17,089 nt of DNA, from positions 1-17,089 of the forward strand of contig DATDZF010000049.1 in the NCBI GenBank assembly GCA_035288785.1, read 5' to 3'. The notes under the pieces were generated by a model that was given only the letters and a program-made list of their open reading frames with translations, was not told the origin of the DNA and made no database searches. The translations under genes were made by a program, and so were the position numbers. Positions 1 through 6,834 of the stretch are shown piece after piece. The stretch is from JACRGC01 sp035288785 (GTDB taxonomy: Archaea > Micrarchaeota > Micrarchaeia > Norongarragalinales > SBBD01). Positions within the stretch are counted from its first letter, which is position 1; every line of letters begins with the position of its first letter.

Positions 1-108
1 TGCGTCAGCCTCGTTCTTCCGAAAGAAGATGAGCGAGAGCAGGTAGCCGGAGGCAAAGAAAAGGGCTAGCCCCACGATCATCTGTATACCTGAAATGATA
101 TCAACCAT
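1..108 (-). CDS. Small membrane protein, N-terminal part only
   Basis: The first 36 codons of a minus-strand gene start at an ATG at 108 and run off the left edge. The peptide starts MVDIISGIQMIVGLALFFAS and goes on through a hydrophobic stretch (about residues 4-30) to a charged end, FFRKNEADA. This is one membrane helix followed by a basic, cytoplasm-like segment. The shape (helix, Gly-Tyr turn, then Phe-Phe-Arg-Lys) recalls the start of DUF1616-type archaeal membrane proteins, but too little is visible to assign a family. It is divergent from the reductase gene at 232. The frame is open throughout and ends exactly in phase at the window edge. Confidence 0.55.
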   Translation of the reverse strand, partial: MVDIISGIQMIVGLALFFASGYLLSLIFFRKNEADA

Positions 109-231
109 ATTTTTAACCCAATAAGAGATAAACCCACGGGAATTAAAAGAAAAAGGACTATTTTAAAGGTATCGAAAAGGCATACGGGAAAAGTAATCCG
201 GAGTTAAGCTTATCTTAATATTGGAATCAGA

Positions 232-1464
232 ATGGAAAATCGAGTTGTTGTAATTGGCGCATCCGCAGTCGGGAGCATTACTGCAAAGGAGCTTGCGAAG
301 GCCGGAATTGATGTGGACCTGCTTGAGGAGGATTCGAGGGTAGGCAAGTTCGGGAAGTGCGGGGGCATCTTCTCCAAGCACGGGATGGATTTTACAGGGG
401 TCAGCTACAAGGACCTGGTGCTAAATGAGATCAAGGGCGCAAGAATTGTCGCGGGGAGGGAGGAAATGAAGGTGAAAACCCCCCAAACCCAGGCCGTCGT
501 GCTCTCAAGGCAGGCATTCGATGAAAGGGCGGCGGATGAGGCGGTTTCCGCCGGTGCGGAACTGCACCTGAATTCCAGGGTTAGGGATTTTGGATATTTC
601 GATGGATCAAGCGGAAATGGAGGAAAGGCGAAGGAGAAGAATGGAAATATTCCAATTAAGGGCATGGTTGAAGCAGGGGGAAAACAGGGGGAAAACGCCA
701 AGGAAGCCCCGCCATTTGGAAGGGGAAACATCACCGTAAAAACTACCGACGGGGAAGCATATTCCGCAAAAGTGGTGATTGGCTGCGATGGGAATTCATC
801 AATCACGGCGCGCCAGCTCAAATTCCCGGAAATTTCCCAATCCGACATGGTCATGAGCTACCAGGCGGAGTTTGCGAAAGCGGATGTGCCAGAGCCGGAT
901 ATCGTCGACCTGTACCTGAACCATGCGAATTACCGGAACTTCTTCATGTGGACGATCCCAATTTCGGAGGAGAAAATAAGGGTGGGAGTTGCAACAACGG
1001 ACATACGGGGAATTGAAAAGGCGAAAAAAGCGGCTTTCAAGGAGCCCTATATTGCGGGAGTGCTGGAAAAAGCGCATAAAACATTTGAATTCTACCATAT
1101 GATACCCCTGAAATACAGGAAAAAGACGCAGATGAAGCTGGGGGATGCCGGCTACGCGCTTCTTGTTGGGGATGCAGCCGGGCAGGTGAAGGCGACTTCT
1201 GGAGGGGGGGTTAATTTCGGGGCAAAATGCGCGAAAATTGCAGCGGAGGAAACCGCCAATTACCTTTTGAATGGCACGAACCCGGAGTATGAGCGGAAAT
1301 GGCGTGCAACCCATGGGAAAGTTCTGAAATTGCACTATCTCCTCCACCGCACCTACCGGCTCTTCCCGGATTGGCTTACGGAATTCTCGCTTGGGGCGGT
1401 CAAAAGGCTGGGGATGGAGAGGCTGCTGGAGAAGAGGGGGGATATGGATTACATAATTAGATAA
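232..1464 (+). CDS. Geranylgeranyl reductase-family FAD-dependent oxidoreductase
   Basis: This is a flavoprotein of the geranylgeranyl reductase family. In archaea these enzymes saturate the isoprenoid chains of membrane lipids (digeranylgeranylglycerophospholipid reductase). The 410-residue protein opens with a Rossmann FAD-binding strand, VVVIGASAVG (residues 5-14), where the usual second Gly of GxGxxG is Ser. It then has KCGGIFSK (42-49), matching the family's Cys-Gly-Gly region, and FxWxIP followed eight residues later by Gly (238-252), close to the family signature (Y/F)xWxFPx8GxG with the last Gly as Ala. The second FAD motif is LVGDAAGQVKATSGGG (311-326). Residues about 122-165 are a Gly/Lys/Glu/Asn-rich insertion absent from the usual fold. 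The substrate cannot be fixed from sequence, and other family members act on free prenyl diphosphates. The gene stands alone and converges on the 546-residue gene with a 17-bp gap. Confidence 0.85.
   Translation: MENRVVVIGASAVGSITAKELAKAGIDVDLLEEDSRVGKFGKCGGIFSKHGMDFTGVSYKDLVLNEIKGARIVAGREEMKVKTPQTQAVVLSRQAFDERAADEAVSAGAELHLNSRVRDFGYFDGSSGNGGKAKEKNGNIPIKGMVEAGGKQGENAKEAPPFGRGNITVKTTDGEAYSAKVVIGCDGNSSITARQLKFPEISQSDMVMSYQAEFAKADVPEPDIVDLYLNHANYRNFFMWTIPISEEKIRVGVATTDIRGIEKAKKAAFKEPYIAGVLEKAHKTFEFYHMIPLKYRKKTQMKLGDAGYALLVGDAAGQVKATSGGGVNFGAKCAKIAAEETANYLLNGTNPEYERKWRATHGKVLKLHYLLHRTYRLFPDWLTEFSLGAVKRLGMERLLEKRGDMDYIIR
595..726 (+). other. Low-complexity insertion within the geranylgeranyl reductase gene
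   Basis: Codons 122-165 of the reductase encode a Gly/Lys/Glu/Asn-rich segment between a beta strand (VRDFGYF) and the strand NITVKTTDG, where family members normally have a short turn. The DNA holds a perfect 11-bp tandem repeat, CAGGGGGAAAA, at 674-684 and 685-695. The reading frame is kept, so the protein probably carries a disordered surface loop. The boundaries are estimated by eye from the flanking conserved strands. Confidence 0.6.
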
Positions 1465-1481
1465 TCGTGCAAGCATCCGAG

Positions 1482-3122
1482 CTATCTCACTTCCTCCTCT
1501 TTCATATCAACTTTGTACACTTTTGCCTTACCTTTGGTTGTTTCGTACTCACCGAAGAAATCAGAAAACGCGTGCTCTTGTGGGAACGTATGCAAAACTT
1601 CGAAGTGCTCTTCTGCAGGCTGCAAATCCGAAAACATTTTCAGGTGATCGAACGGCCGAATGTGCTGGTCGCCGTGCTTGCCAAGCCATAAATCCGAAAA
1701 CCCGTGGACTCCGGCAAATCGTTTCGAATAGTCGATTGCCATCCGGTAAAGCCGCAGGTTCGAGCGCTCCTCCGATTCGAGGTCGATGGAATTTATGAGC
1801 AAAACCGGCTTTTCATTATGGATGCCCACATAATAGCGGATCTGCCCTATTCGTTTCCGCTTTTCCGCACCCTCCTCCCTGAATAGCCGGTATATGTCAG
1901 CATACTGAACTGCATAGTTCCTTGCGTTCAGAGGGGCTTTATCTGCCTTCGGCTCGTTTGTAGCGTCGCATACCCCAGAATCATTTCCTGCGGTATAAAA
2001 ATGGATAGGATCCTTGCTGGATTTTTGGATAAGGTACCTGACGGATTTGCCCTCTAATCTCCCCAATGTTGGGCCCGCATCAAGGGAAACTGAGGCATCA
2101 TGTGGCGCAATGACCCTTTGCAATGCAACTAATTCATCCCTAATGTCAGCTAATGGCGAGTCAATAATATTGTGCTTCTCAATATGCCTTTTGAGCTTTT
2201 CGATAAGTCCGAGAAGGTATCCGTTCATATCAGCAAGGTTGAGCTCGTATTTCCGGTCATGGGTGAAATAAGTGTGATGATTAAAGTGCTCCGCAGCATC
2301 TCTGATCTTGCCCCTAACCTCCACACTGTGCTCGAGACGGAACAAATTTTTCAATGGCCCTACGACCTTGCTGGAGTCAAAACCCCGGTTTCCCACAAGC
2401 CGGTTAATAGTCCTGTAAAAGCGGGAATGGATTCCTGCCTCGGCAAGCTCATCCACGCGCTCAATTTCGCCCCGGGCAATCGTATAACGCACAGGCAACC
2501 GCTCATTTAGCCAGGTCGTTACGGGGATGCCAAGCTCCCTCATTTTTTCGGAGGCCACTAAATTCTCGGGATATTCCCGGAACCGTTCCCTGTAAAGGTA
2601 ACGGAAACTTGCAATCAATCCCTCACGGGCATCAGGATTATCCAGGAATTTCCCAGACGCAAGCAGCCTTTTCGCCTCATTTGCATAGGTATGCCATTTC
2701 GTTTGGTCTCTTGCCCAAGCGATATGCTCAGGCTTACGGAGCCCCAATCGCCACGCAAGCACCTGGGAAGCGATCACGGGTGCATCACGAACTATCCTTT
2801 GCAGGTTCATGTCGCCAAAGATCCTCTCCTCGGCCGAAACACCCTCCGAATCCATTCCCGAAATGGCTTTTATCATATGGACGTTGTTGACATCAGACGC
2901 GAAGAAATTGAGCAAAGTCCGTACGTCTCCAGAGGAATTCACCCTCCCTTTGAGTTTCTCAAATGCCGCTTTCAGATCCAGGGGCCTAATCCCCCTTCTT
3001 TCAACTACGGAAGCCAAACCCCTTATCCGCTCCTTGACCCTTCCGTCCATCTGTATAGGCGCATAGTGTTCCCCAAAAAGGTCCAGAAGTTTGTTGTGGA
3101 TGTAGTCCTTCACGTCTACCAT
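1482..3122 (-). CDS. Protein of unknown function, 546 residues
   Basis: I do not recognise this protein. The ATG at 3122 is preferred over the TTG two codons upstream (3128) because a TATA box (TTATAAAT, 3146-3153) is centred 27 nt before it, giving a leaderless mRNA. There is no signal peptide or membrane helix, so it is probably cytoplasmic. The first ~340 residues look mainly alpha-helical and charged, with many Arg, Glu and His. The C-terminal ~190 residues look mixed alpha/beta. Within that part SSKDPIHFYTAGNDSGVC (368-385 from this ATG) has a Lys-Asp-Pro...Gly-Asn...Cys pattern. It is followed by a strand pair (RIGQIRYYVG, KPVLLINSIDL) and an Arg-rich helix, loosely like an acyltransferase-type fold; that comparison is a guess. 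Cys-385 and nearby Asp residues are candidate functional residues. The gene is divergent from alaS (135 bp between starts) and convergent with the reductase gene. Confidence 0.8.
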   Translation of the reverse strand: MVDVKDYIHNKLLDLFGEHYAPIQMDGRVKERIRGLASVVERRGIRPLDLKAAFEKLKGRVNSSGDVRTLLNFFASDVNNVHMIKAISGMDSEGVSAEERIFGDMNLQRIVRDAPVIASQVLAWRLGLRKPEHIAWARDQTKWHTYANEAKRLLASGKFLDNPDAREGLIASFRYLYRERFREYPENLVASEKMRELGIPVTTWLNERLPVRYTIARGEIERVDELAEAGIHSRFYRTINRLVGNRGFDSSKVVGPLKNLFRLEHSVEVRGKIRDAAEHFNHHTYFTHDRKYELNLADMNGYLLGLIEKLKRHIEKHNIIDSPLADIRDELVALQRVIAPHDASVSLDAGPTLGRLEGKSVRYLIQKSSKDPIHFYTAGNDSGVCDATNEPKADKAPLNARNYAVQYADIYRLFREEGAEKRKRIGQIRYYVGIHNEKPVLLINSIDLESEERSNLRLYRMAIDYSKRFAGVHGFSDLWLGKHGDQHIRPFDHLKMFSDLQPAEEHFEVLHTFPQEHAFSDFFGEYETTKGKAKVYKVDMKEEEVR

Positions 3123-3145
3123 ATGCAACTACCCTGCTTTTTCAA

Positions 3146-3153
3146 ATTTATAA
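3146..3153 (-). promoter_or_regulatory. TATA box of the 546-residue gene
   Basis: TTATAAAT on the minus strand is centred about 27 nt upstream of the ATG at 3122. This is the archaeal TBP spacing for transcription starting at the A of the start codon. No Shine-Dalgarno sequence precedes the ATG, in keeping with a leaderless transcript. Confidence 0.55.
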
Positions 3154-3225
3154 TAATAGCAGTTTGGAGGAGACCCTTTCGAGTATTGAATGAAATTCGA
3201 GCAGGATATTCCCGGAATGCTATCC

Positions 3226-3233
3226 TTTAAATT
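3226..3233 (+). promoter_or_regulatory. TATA box of alaS
   Basis: TTTAAATT is preceded by TATCC (a possible BRE) and centred about 28 nt upstream of the alaS ATG at 3258. The spacing predicts a leaderless alaS mRNA, and there is no ribosome binding site in the 20 nt before the start. With the oppositely oriented TATA box at 3146-3153, about 80 bp away, it forms a compact divergent promoter region. Confidence 0.55.
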
Positions 3234-3257
3234 AGTTGTTTTGGTTTACTATTCCGT

Positions 3258-6137
3258 ATGTTCACAAAGGACTCGCTAATTAAGGAATTCGAGAAGGACT
3301 ACAAGAAGCACTACGAGGTCGAGCTCTTCCGGAAGGAGGGATTCACCCGCAAGAAATGCAAGACGTGCGGAAAGGCGTTCTGGAGCACCACCGAGGCGCT
3401 CAATTGCGGCGATTCGGCACATAATGATTACTCGTTTTTTGGGAAGGAAGGGCCAAAGAAGGACCAGTTAACTTATTCTGAATTCTGGAAAGTATATTCG
3501 GATTTCTGGAAGAAGCACGGCCACGAGGTATTGGGCAGGTACCCGGTAATCTGCCGGTGGCGGGATGACTTGTATTTCACAATAGCCAGCATCGTGGACT
3601 TCCAGCGGCTCGAAAAAGGCAAAGTGGTATTCGAGTACCCTGCAAACCCGCTCATGGTCCCCCAAATCTGCCTGCGGTTCGTGGATATAGCAAATGTTGG
3701 CGTGACCGGAAGGCACTTTTCCTGCTTCATGATGGCCGGGCAGCATTCGTTCATTGAGAAGGGGAAAACAGGCAAGACGGATAGTATGGAAAATGCGGGT
3801 TTAAGGGGAGATGCCAAATCGGGAAGCAGGGGCATCGGGGAAAACGCCCTATCGGAAAAGAAGGGCATGCATGAAACCTTTAAATCGGAAAAGAATGGAA
3901 TGAGGGAAAAGTCCGCAACGCGCAAATCAGGACAAAATCCCTATTGGAAGGATGAGTGCATCGAGCTCAATTTCAAATTCCTAACAGAAGTCCTGAAAAT
4001 CCCCAAGGATGAAATAACCTATGGGGAGGATTTATGGCACATGCCGGATTTCTCGGCATTCGGCCCGTCAATTGAGAGCTTTTCGGGTGGGCTGGAACTT
4101 GTGAACAGCGTATTCATGCAATTCCGGGCAAAGGAGGATGGCTCGTTCGAGGAGCTCGATACCCGCGTCATTGATGTCGGCTGGGGCTTTGAGAGGCTGC
4201 TTTGGTTCTACAACCGGACACCCTCCGCGTATGATTCAGTATTCCCGGATGAGATCGAATTCATGAAGGCAAGGAGCGGGCTGAAAATTGAGAGGGGGCT
4301 GTTTGAGGAATACTCCAAATTGGCATCAAAGCTGAACATTGAGGAAGTGCACAACCTGAAGGATGAGAAGGAAAGGGTCGCAAAGGCACTCGGGATAGGC
4401 CTTCCGGAGCTGGAAAAAACCATCTCGCCCTTGCAGGCAATTTATGCCATTGCGGACCATTCGAGGACATTATTGTTTGCGCTTTCGGACGGGGCACTTC
4501 CCTCGAATTCAGCAGGAGGGTATAATTTGAGGATCCTGCTTAGGAGGGCATTTGGCTTCATCGATGAGTACGGCCTGGATTTCGACATCCATGAGATAAT
4601 GAAGCTGCAGGCAAAAAGCTACAAGGGCATTTTCCCGGAGCTGTCCGAGAATTTGGATGGGATTGGGAAAATACTTGCAATTGAGCGCAAAAAATACGCG
4701 GAAACCATCGAGAAGGCAAAACGGCTTGCAGCGGACGTTCTCAAAAAGGGCGAGTTCAGCACCCAAAAGCTCTCCATGCTCTACGAATCCCACGGGCTTA
4801 CGCCCGAGATTTTGGAGAAGGTCGCAAAAGAGATGAAAATCGATGCGGATATCCCAACCGATTTCTACCGCAAAGTTACCGAAAGGCACATCATGGAGGC
4901 AAAGGGGATGAAGGACCCCCTGCTCGAGGATCCAAAGTTCCAGAAGCTGCCTAAAACCAAATTGATTTACTATGATGACCCAAACAAGCTGGAGGATAAG
5001 GCGAAGGTAATTGGGATTTTCGGGAACAAGGTTGTACTTGATAAAACCATAATCTACCCGGAAGGGGGAGGGCAGGTTGCGGACTACGGGAATATCGGGG
5101 ATGAGAGGGTTGTGGATGCGCAAAAGCTGGATGGAATTGTTTTGCACCAAATCGAAACCAATGATGGCGGGAAGGGGGGCCCTATTCCGCTCAAGGAGGG
5201 CGCCTCCTACACAATCAAGGTGGATGCGGATAGGCGCATGTCCCTTCGAAGGCACCATACTGCAACTCACCTCATGATTGCGGCATGCCGGCAGGTGCTT
5301 GGGAACCACATCTGGCAGGCGGGCGCAAAGAAGGAAGAGGGGCAGGCCCATCTGGATATAACCCATTATGAGAAGCCGAGTTTGGAGGAATTGCAGCGGA
5401 TCGAAAATACTGCAAACAGGCATGTGCTATCGAATGTGAAAACCAGCATCAGGTTCATGGATAGGGGGGAGGCAGAGGCAAAATACGGCTTTAGGCTTTA
5501 CCAGGGAGGCGGCGCAATTGGCAACATCATCCGCGTGGTCGAATACCCAGGCATTGATGTGGAAGCATGCGGCGGGCTCCATTGCGACTATTCCTCGCAG
5601 CCTGGAATCATCAAAATTGTTGGGTGCGAACAGATACAGGACGGGGTTGTCAGGATAAGGTACAAGGCGGGCGAGCAGGCGCTCAAATGGATCCAGGGAA
5701 GGGAGGAAATACTTAAGCACGCAAGCGGCGAGCTTTCGGTCCAGGAAGAGCAGCTTCCGAACACAGTAAAGCGCTTCTTCGAGGAATGGAAGGAGCGGGG
5801 CAAGCTCCTGGAGCGGGCGCATGGGGACATTGCGGAAGCGGCGGTGCATAAGCTGATCAGGGAAGCGAAGGAGAAATTCAAGGATTTGAAGGAGAAAAAA
5901 TTGGTGAGCGTTGAGCTCTCGCTTTCCTTGCCATTATTGGAAAAGGTCGCACTTGAAGTGGCAAAGGTCGATGGGCTTGCAATCATCGTATGGAACAAGG
6001 AAGGGTTCGTGGTTGCGGCTGCAAACCAGAAGAGCGTACTCGATGCACTGCAACTGCTCAAAGAGAAGGGCGCAAAAGGAGGGGGAAACAAATCATTCGC
6101 AAGGGGAAAATTGGAAGGGGGTAAGGCAACCCGATAG
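3258..6137 (+). CDS. alaS: Alanyl-tRNA synthetase, archaeal type
   Basis: This enzyme attaches alanine to tRNA-Ala and clears mischarged Ser/Gly-tRNA. The protein has 959 residues, longer than the roughly 900-915 usual for archaeal AlaRS. It has the archaeal N-terminal Cys segment CKTCGKAFWS...CGD (34-52) and class II motif 2, CRWRDDLYFTIASIVDFQ (99-116). GGLELVNSVFMQF (277-289), DVGWGFERLLWF (306-317) and GGYNLRILLRRA (420-431) belong to the catalytic and tRNA-recognition parts. The editing domain has HTATH (667-671) and CGGLHC (771-776), the four zinc-type ligands, with Leu where CGGTH is common. The Gly-rich C-terminal end is GAKGGGNKS (938-946). Two oddities: a ~60-residue low-complexity insertion at about 167-227 inside the catalytic domain, and a C-terminus followed by a second, out-of-frame copy of its coding sequence. 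The tail LEGGKATR (952-959) after the repeat looks newly acquired. Confidence 0.97.
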   Translation: MFTKDSLIKEFEKDYKKHYEVELFRKEGFTRKKCKTCGKAFWSTTEALNCGDSAHNDYSFFGKEGPKKDQLTYSEFWKVYSDFWKKHGHEVLGRYPVICRWRDDLYFTIASIVDFQRLEKGKVVFEYPANPLMVPQICLRFVDIANVGVTGRHFSCFMMAGQHSFIEKGKTGKTDSMENAGLRGDAKSGSRGIGENALSEKKGMHETFKSEKNGMREKSATRKSGQNPYWKDECIELNFKFLTEVLKIPKDEITYGEDLWHMPDFSAFGPSIESFSGGLELVNSVFMQFRAKEDGSFEELDTRVIDVGWGFERLLWFYNRTPSAYDSVFPDEIEFMKARSGLKIERGLFEEYSKLASKLNIEEVHNLKDEKERVAKALGIGLPELEKTISPLQAIYAIADHSRTLLFALSDGALPSNSAGGYNLRILLRRAFGFIDEYGLDFDIHEIMKLQAKSYKGIFPELSENLDGIGKILAIERKKYAETIEKAKRLAADVLKKGEFSTQKLSMLYESHGLTPEILEKVAKEMKIDADIPTDFYRKVTERHIMEAKGMKDPLLEDPKFQKLPKTKLIYYDDPNKLEDKAKVIGIFGNKVVLDKTIIYPEGGGQVADYGNIGDERVVDAQKLDGIVLHQIETNDGGKGGPIPLKEGASYTIKVDADRRMSLRRHHTATHLMIAACRQVLGNHIWQAGAKKEEGQAHLDITHYEKPSLEELQRIENTANRHVLSNVKTSIRFMDRGEAEAKYGFRLYQGGGAIGNIIRVVEYPGIDVEACGGLHCDYSSQPGIIKIVGCEQIQDGVVRIRYKAGEQALKWIQGREEILKHASGELSVQEEQLPNTVKRFFEEWKERGKLLERAHGDIAEAAVHKLIREAKEKFKDLKEKKLVSVELSLSLPLLEKVALEVAKVDGLAIIVWNKEGFVVAAANQKSVLDALQLLKEKGAKGGGNKSFARGKLEGGKATR
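3756..3938 (+). other. Low-complexity insertion within alaS
   Basis: Codons 167-227 encode a Lys/Gly/Glu/Ser/Met-rich stretch between FMMAGQHSFIE and NPYWKDECIELNFKFL. Other archaeal AlaRS proteins have only a few residues between these conserved parts of the catalytic domain. It contains an imperfect 11-residue tandem repeat, SEKKGMHETFK then SEKNGMREKSA, which at DNA level is a 33-bp unit starting at 3851 and 3884. The frame is kept and the protein should still fold with a disordered loop. It shares wording with the reductase insertion (GENA; GGGGAAAACGCC in the DNA). Confidence 0.65.
6060..6113 (+). repeat. alaS 3'-end direct repeat, copy A (in frame)
   Basis: The last in-frame copy of the AlaRS Gly-rich tail, reading KEKGAKGGGNKSFARGKL. 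Positions 6063-6085 are identical over 23 bp to 6166-6188. Over 18 aligned codons the two copies differ at ten, and eight of those changes are synonymous. There are no gaps. The offset between copies is 103 bp. Confidence 0.9.
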
Positions 6138-6162
6138 GGGGAAAGCGTTCCCCCTTTGGGTT
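6128..6162 (+). repeat. Nested inverted repeat spanning the alaS stop
   Basis: AACCC (6128-6132) pairs with GGGTT (6158-6162). Inside, AGGGGGAA (6136-6143) pairs perfectly with TTCCCCCT (6148-6155) around the four-base loop AGCG. The alaS stop TAG (6135-6137) overlaps the start of the inner stem. In RNA this would be one 35-nt hairpin with a small internal loop. It could act in termination, although no T-run follows, or it could be the core of the inserted segment. Confidence 0.75.
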
Positions 6163-6222
6163 AAGGAGAAGGGCGCAAAAGGAGGGGGGAATAAGTCCAT
6201 CGCGCGCGGAAAGTTTGTCTGA
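6163..6222 (+). pseudogene. Displaced, out-of-frame copy B of the alaS 3' end
   Basis: This segment reads KEKGAKGGGNKSIARGKFV and then TGA (6220-6222), in a frame shifted by one relative to alaS. It lies after the alaS stop and has no start codon of its own close by. It resembles a natural AlaRS C-terminus that ends cleanly, so it may be the ancestral gene end, pushed downstream when a ~103-bp segment carrying copy A was inserted or recombined in. Translation of this copy is unlikely without a frameshift. Confidence 0.7.
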
Positions 6223-6262
6223 TTATTAATTTGGCGTATGGAAAGGGGAAGGGCAAGGCTAC

Positions 6263-6307
6263 AATAATATTACATGCCAATAGTTGCAACTATATTATTA
6301 AAAAAAA
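6263..6307. terminator. Convergent terminator region between alaS and the 135-residue gene
   Basis: AATAATAT (6263-6270) is complementary to ATATTATT (6292-6299). Inside lies a perfect 14-bp palindrome, ATAGTTGCAACTAT (6280-6293). On the minus strand a run of eight T (plus-strand A at 6300-6307) lies just beyond the stop of the membrane-protein gene, fitting archaeal poly-U termination. The symmetric AT-rich stem could serve both converging genes. Confidence 0.5.
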
Positions 6308-6325
6308 TAGAAAAGGGAAAACCCC

Positions 6326-6733
6326 TCAAGAGAAGGGATAGAAGGTCAGGAGGATCCAGCCGCCGACGAGGTACTTGAAAATCCCGCCCACCATGTCACC
6401 CAGCAGGAACTTTTCAGGCAGGTTCATCGTCAGGGCAAGGCCAACCCTAACAGGAATTTGGACCACGACCCCAAGGAGCGCATAGAACAGCCAGAAGGTC
6501 TGCTGGTTGTAGAGGCCAAGCGTGATGATGAACATCAGGAACACGAAGAACGCCTCCACGAAGGAATTGAGCACCGAGAGCATGAACACCTTGCTGCTCT
6601 CCTTTTTTACCAGCTTCTCGAAGCCCTTTTTCCTCCCCCATTTCTCAAGCATCGTGGAGGTGCCAAGCCATGTGAATATGGCAAACCAAATGCCGAGCAC
6701 TACCCACGGGATTAGAAATTCAGCAGAACCCAT
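6326..6733 (-). CDS. Four-helix integral membrane protein, unknown function
   Basis: This is a 135-residue hydrophobic protein with about four membrane helices: residues 8-24, 48-71, 79-102 and 113-133. A basic loop KWGRKKGFEKLVKKESSK (31-48) lies between helices 1 and 2. The ATG at 6733 is chosen because GGTGGTGAT (6737-6745), close to the archaeal Shine-Dalgarno GGAGGTGAT, ends three bases before it. The in-frame ATG at 6751 is only about 17 nt from the TATA box and so is unlikely. I do not recognise a family. It lies ~100 bp downstream of the secretion ATPase on the same strand but has its own promoter. It is too short and has the wrong layout for a TadC/FlaJ partner. It converges on alaS. 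Confidence 0.8.
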   Translation of the reverse strand: MGSAEFLIPWVVLGIWFAIFTWLGTSTMLEKWGRKKGFEKLVKKESSKVFMLSVLNSFVEAFFVFLMFIITLGLYNQQTFWLFYALLGVVVQIPVRVGLALTMNLPEKFLLGDMVGGIFKYLVGGWILLTFYPFS

Positions 6734-6736
6734 ACA

Positions 6737-6745
6737 ATCACCACC
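6737..6745 (-). promoter_or_regulatory. Shine-Dalgarno site of the 135-residue membrane protein
   Basis: GGTGGTGAT on the minus strand matches the anti-16S sequence GGAGGTGAT at eight of nine bases and ends three bases before ATG 6733. It decides between the in-frame starts at 6733 and 6751. Confidence 0.55.
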
Positions 6746-6763
6746 ATCCATTAATTTGACCCC

Positions 6764-6772
6764 ATATATATT
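6764..6772 (-). promoter_or_regulatory. TATA box of the 135-residue membrane protein
   Basis: An alternating AT run (TATATAT core at 6765-6771) is centred about 35 nt upstream of ATG 6733. This predicts a transcript with a leader of roughly 8-10 nt, just enough to include most of the ribosome binding site. Confidence 0.45.
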
Positions 6773-6828
6773 CGTTTCGAAACGCCGCATTGGACTTGGA
6801 ATGGGGGCCGCAGCAAAATGGCTAAGGG

Positions 6829-6834
6829 AAAAAA
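6829..6834 (-). terminator. T6 terminator directly after the ATPase stop
   Basis: On the minus strand the TGA stop is followed at once by TTTTTTCCCT. The same ten bases follow the stop of the gene ending at 11075. No hairpin is needed, since archaeal RNA polymerase stops at U-runs. Confidence 0.5.

Noticed and set aside
799..1476. Open frame of 225 codons opposite the geranylgeranyl reductase gene
   Set aside because: Antisense shadow of a conserved gene, with a Pro/Arg/Phe-rich composition and no promoter.
4509..5423. Long open frame on the minus strand opposite alaS (304 codons)
   Set aside because: It lies wholly within well-conserved alaS. The translation shows no family features, and it is explained by alaS codon periodicity.
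6163..6222. Programmed frameshift fusing the alaS product to the second copy of its tail
   Set aside because: A stop codon and about 25 bases separate the copies, the in-frame copy already supplies the C-terminus, and no slippery site with a supporting structure was identified.
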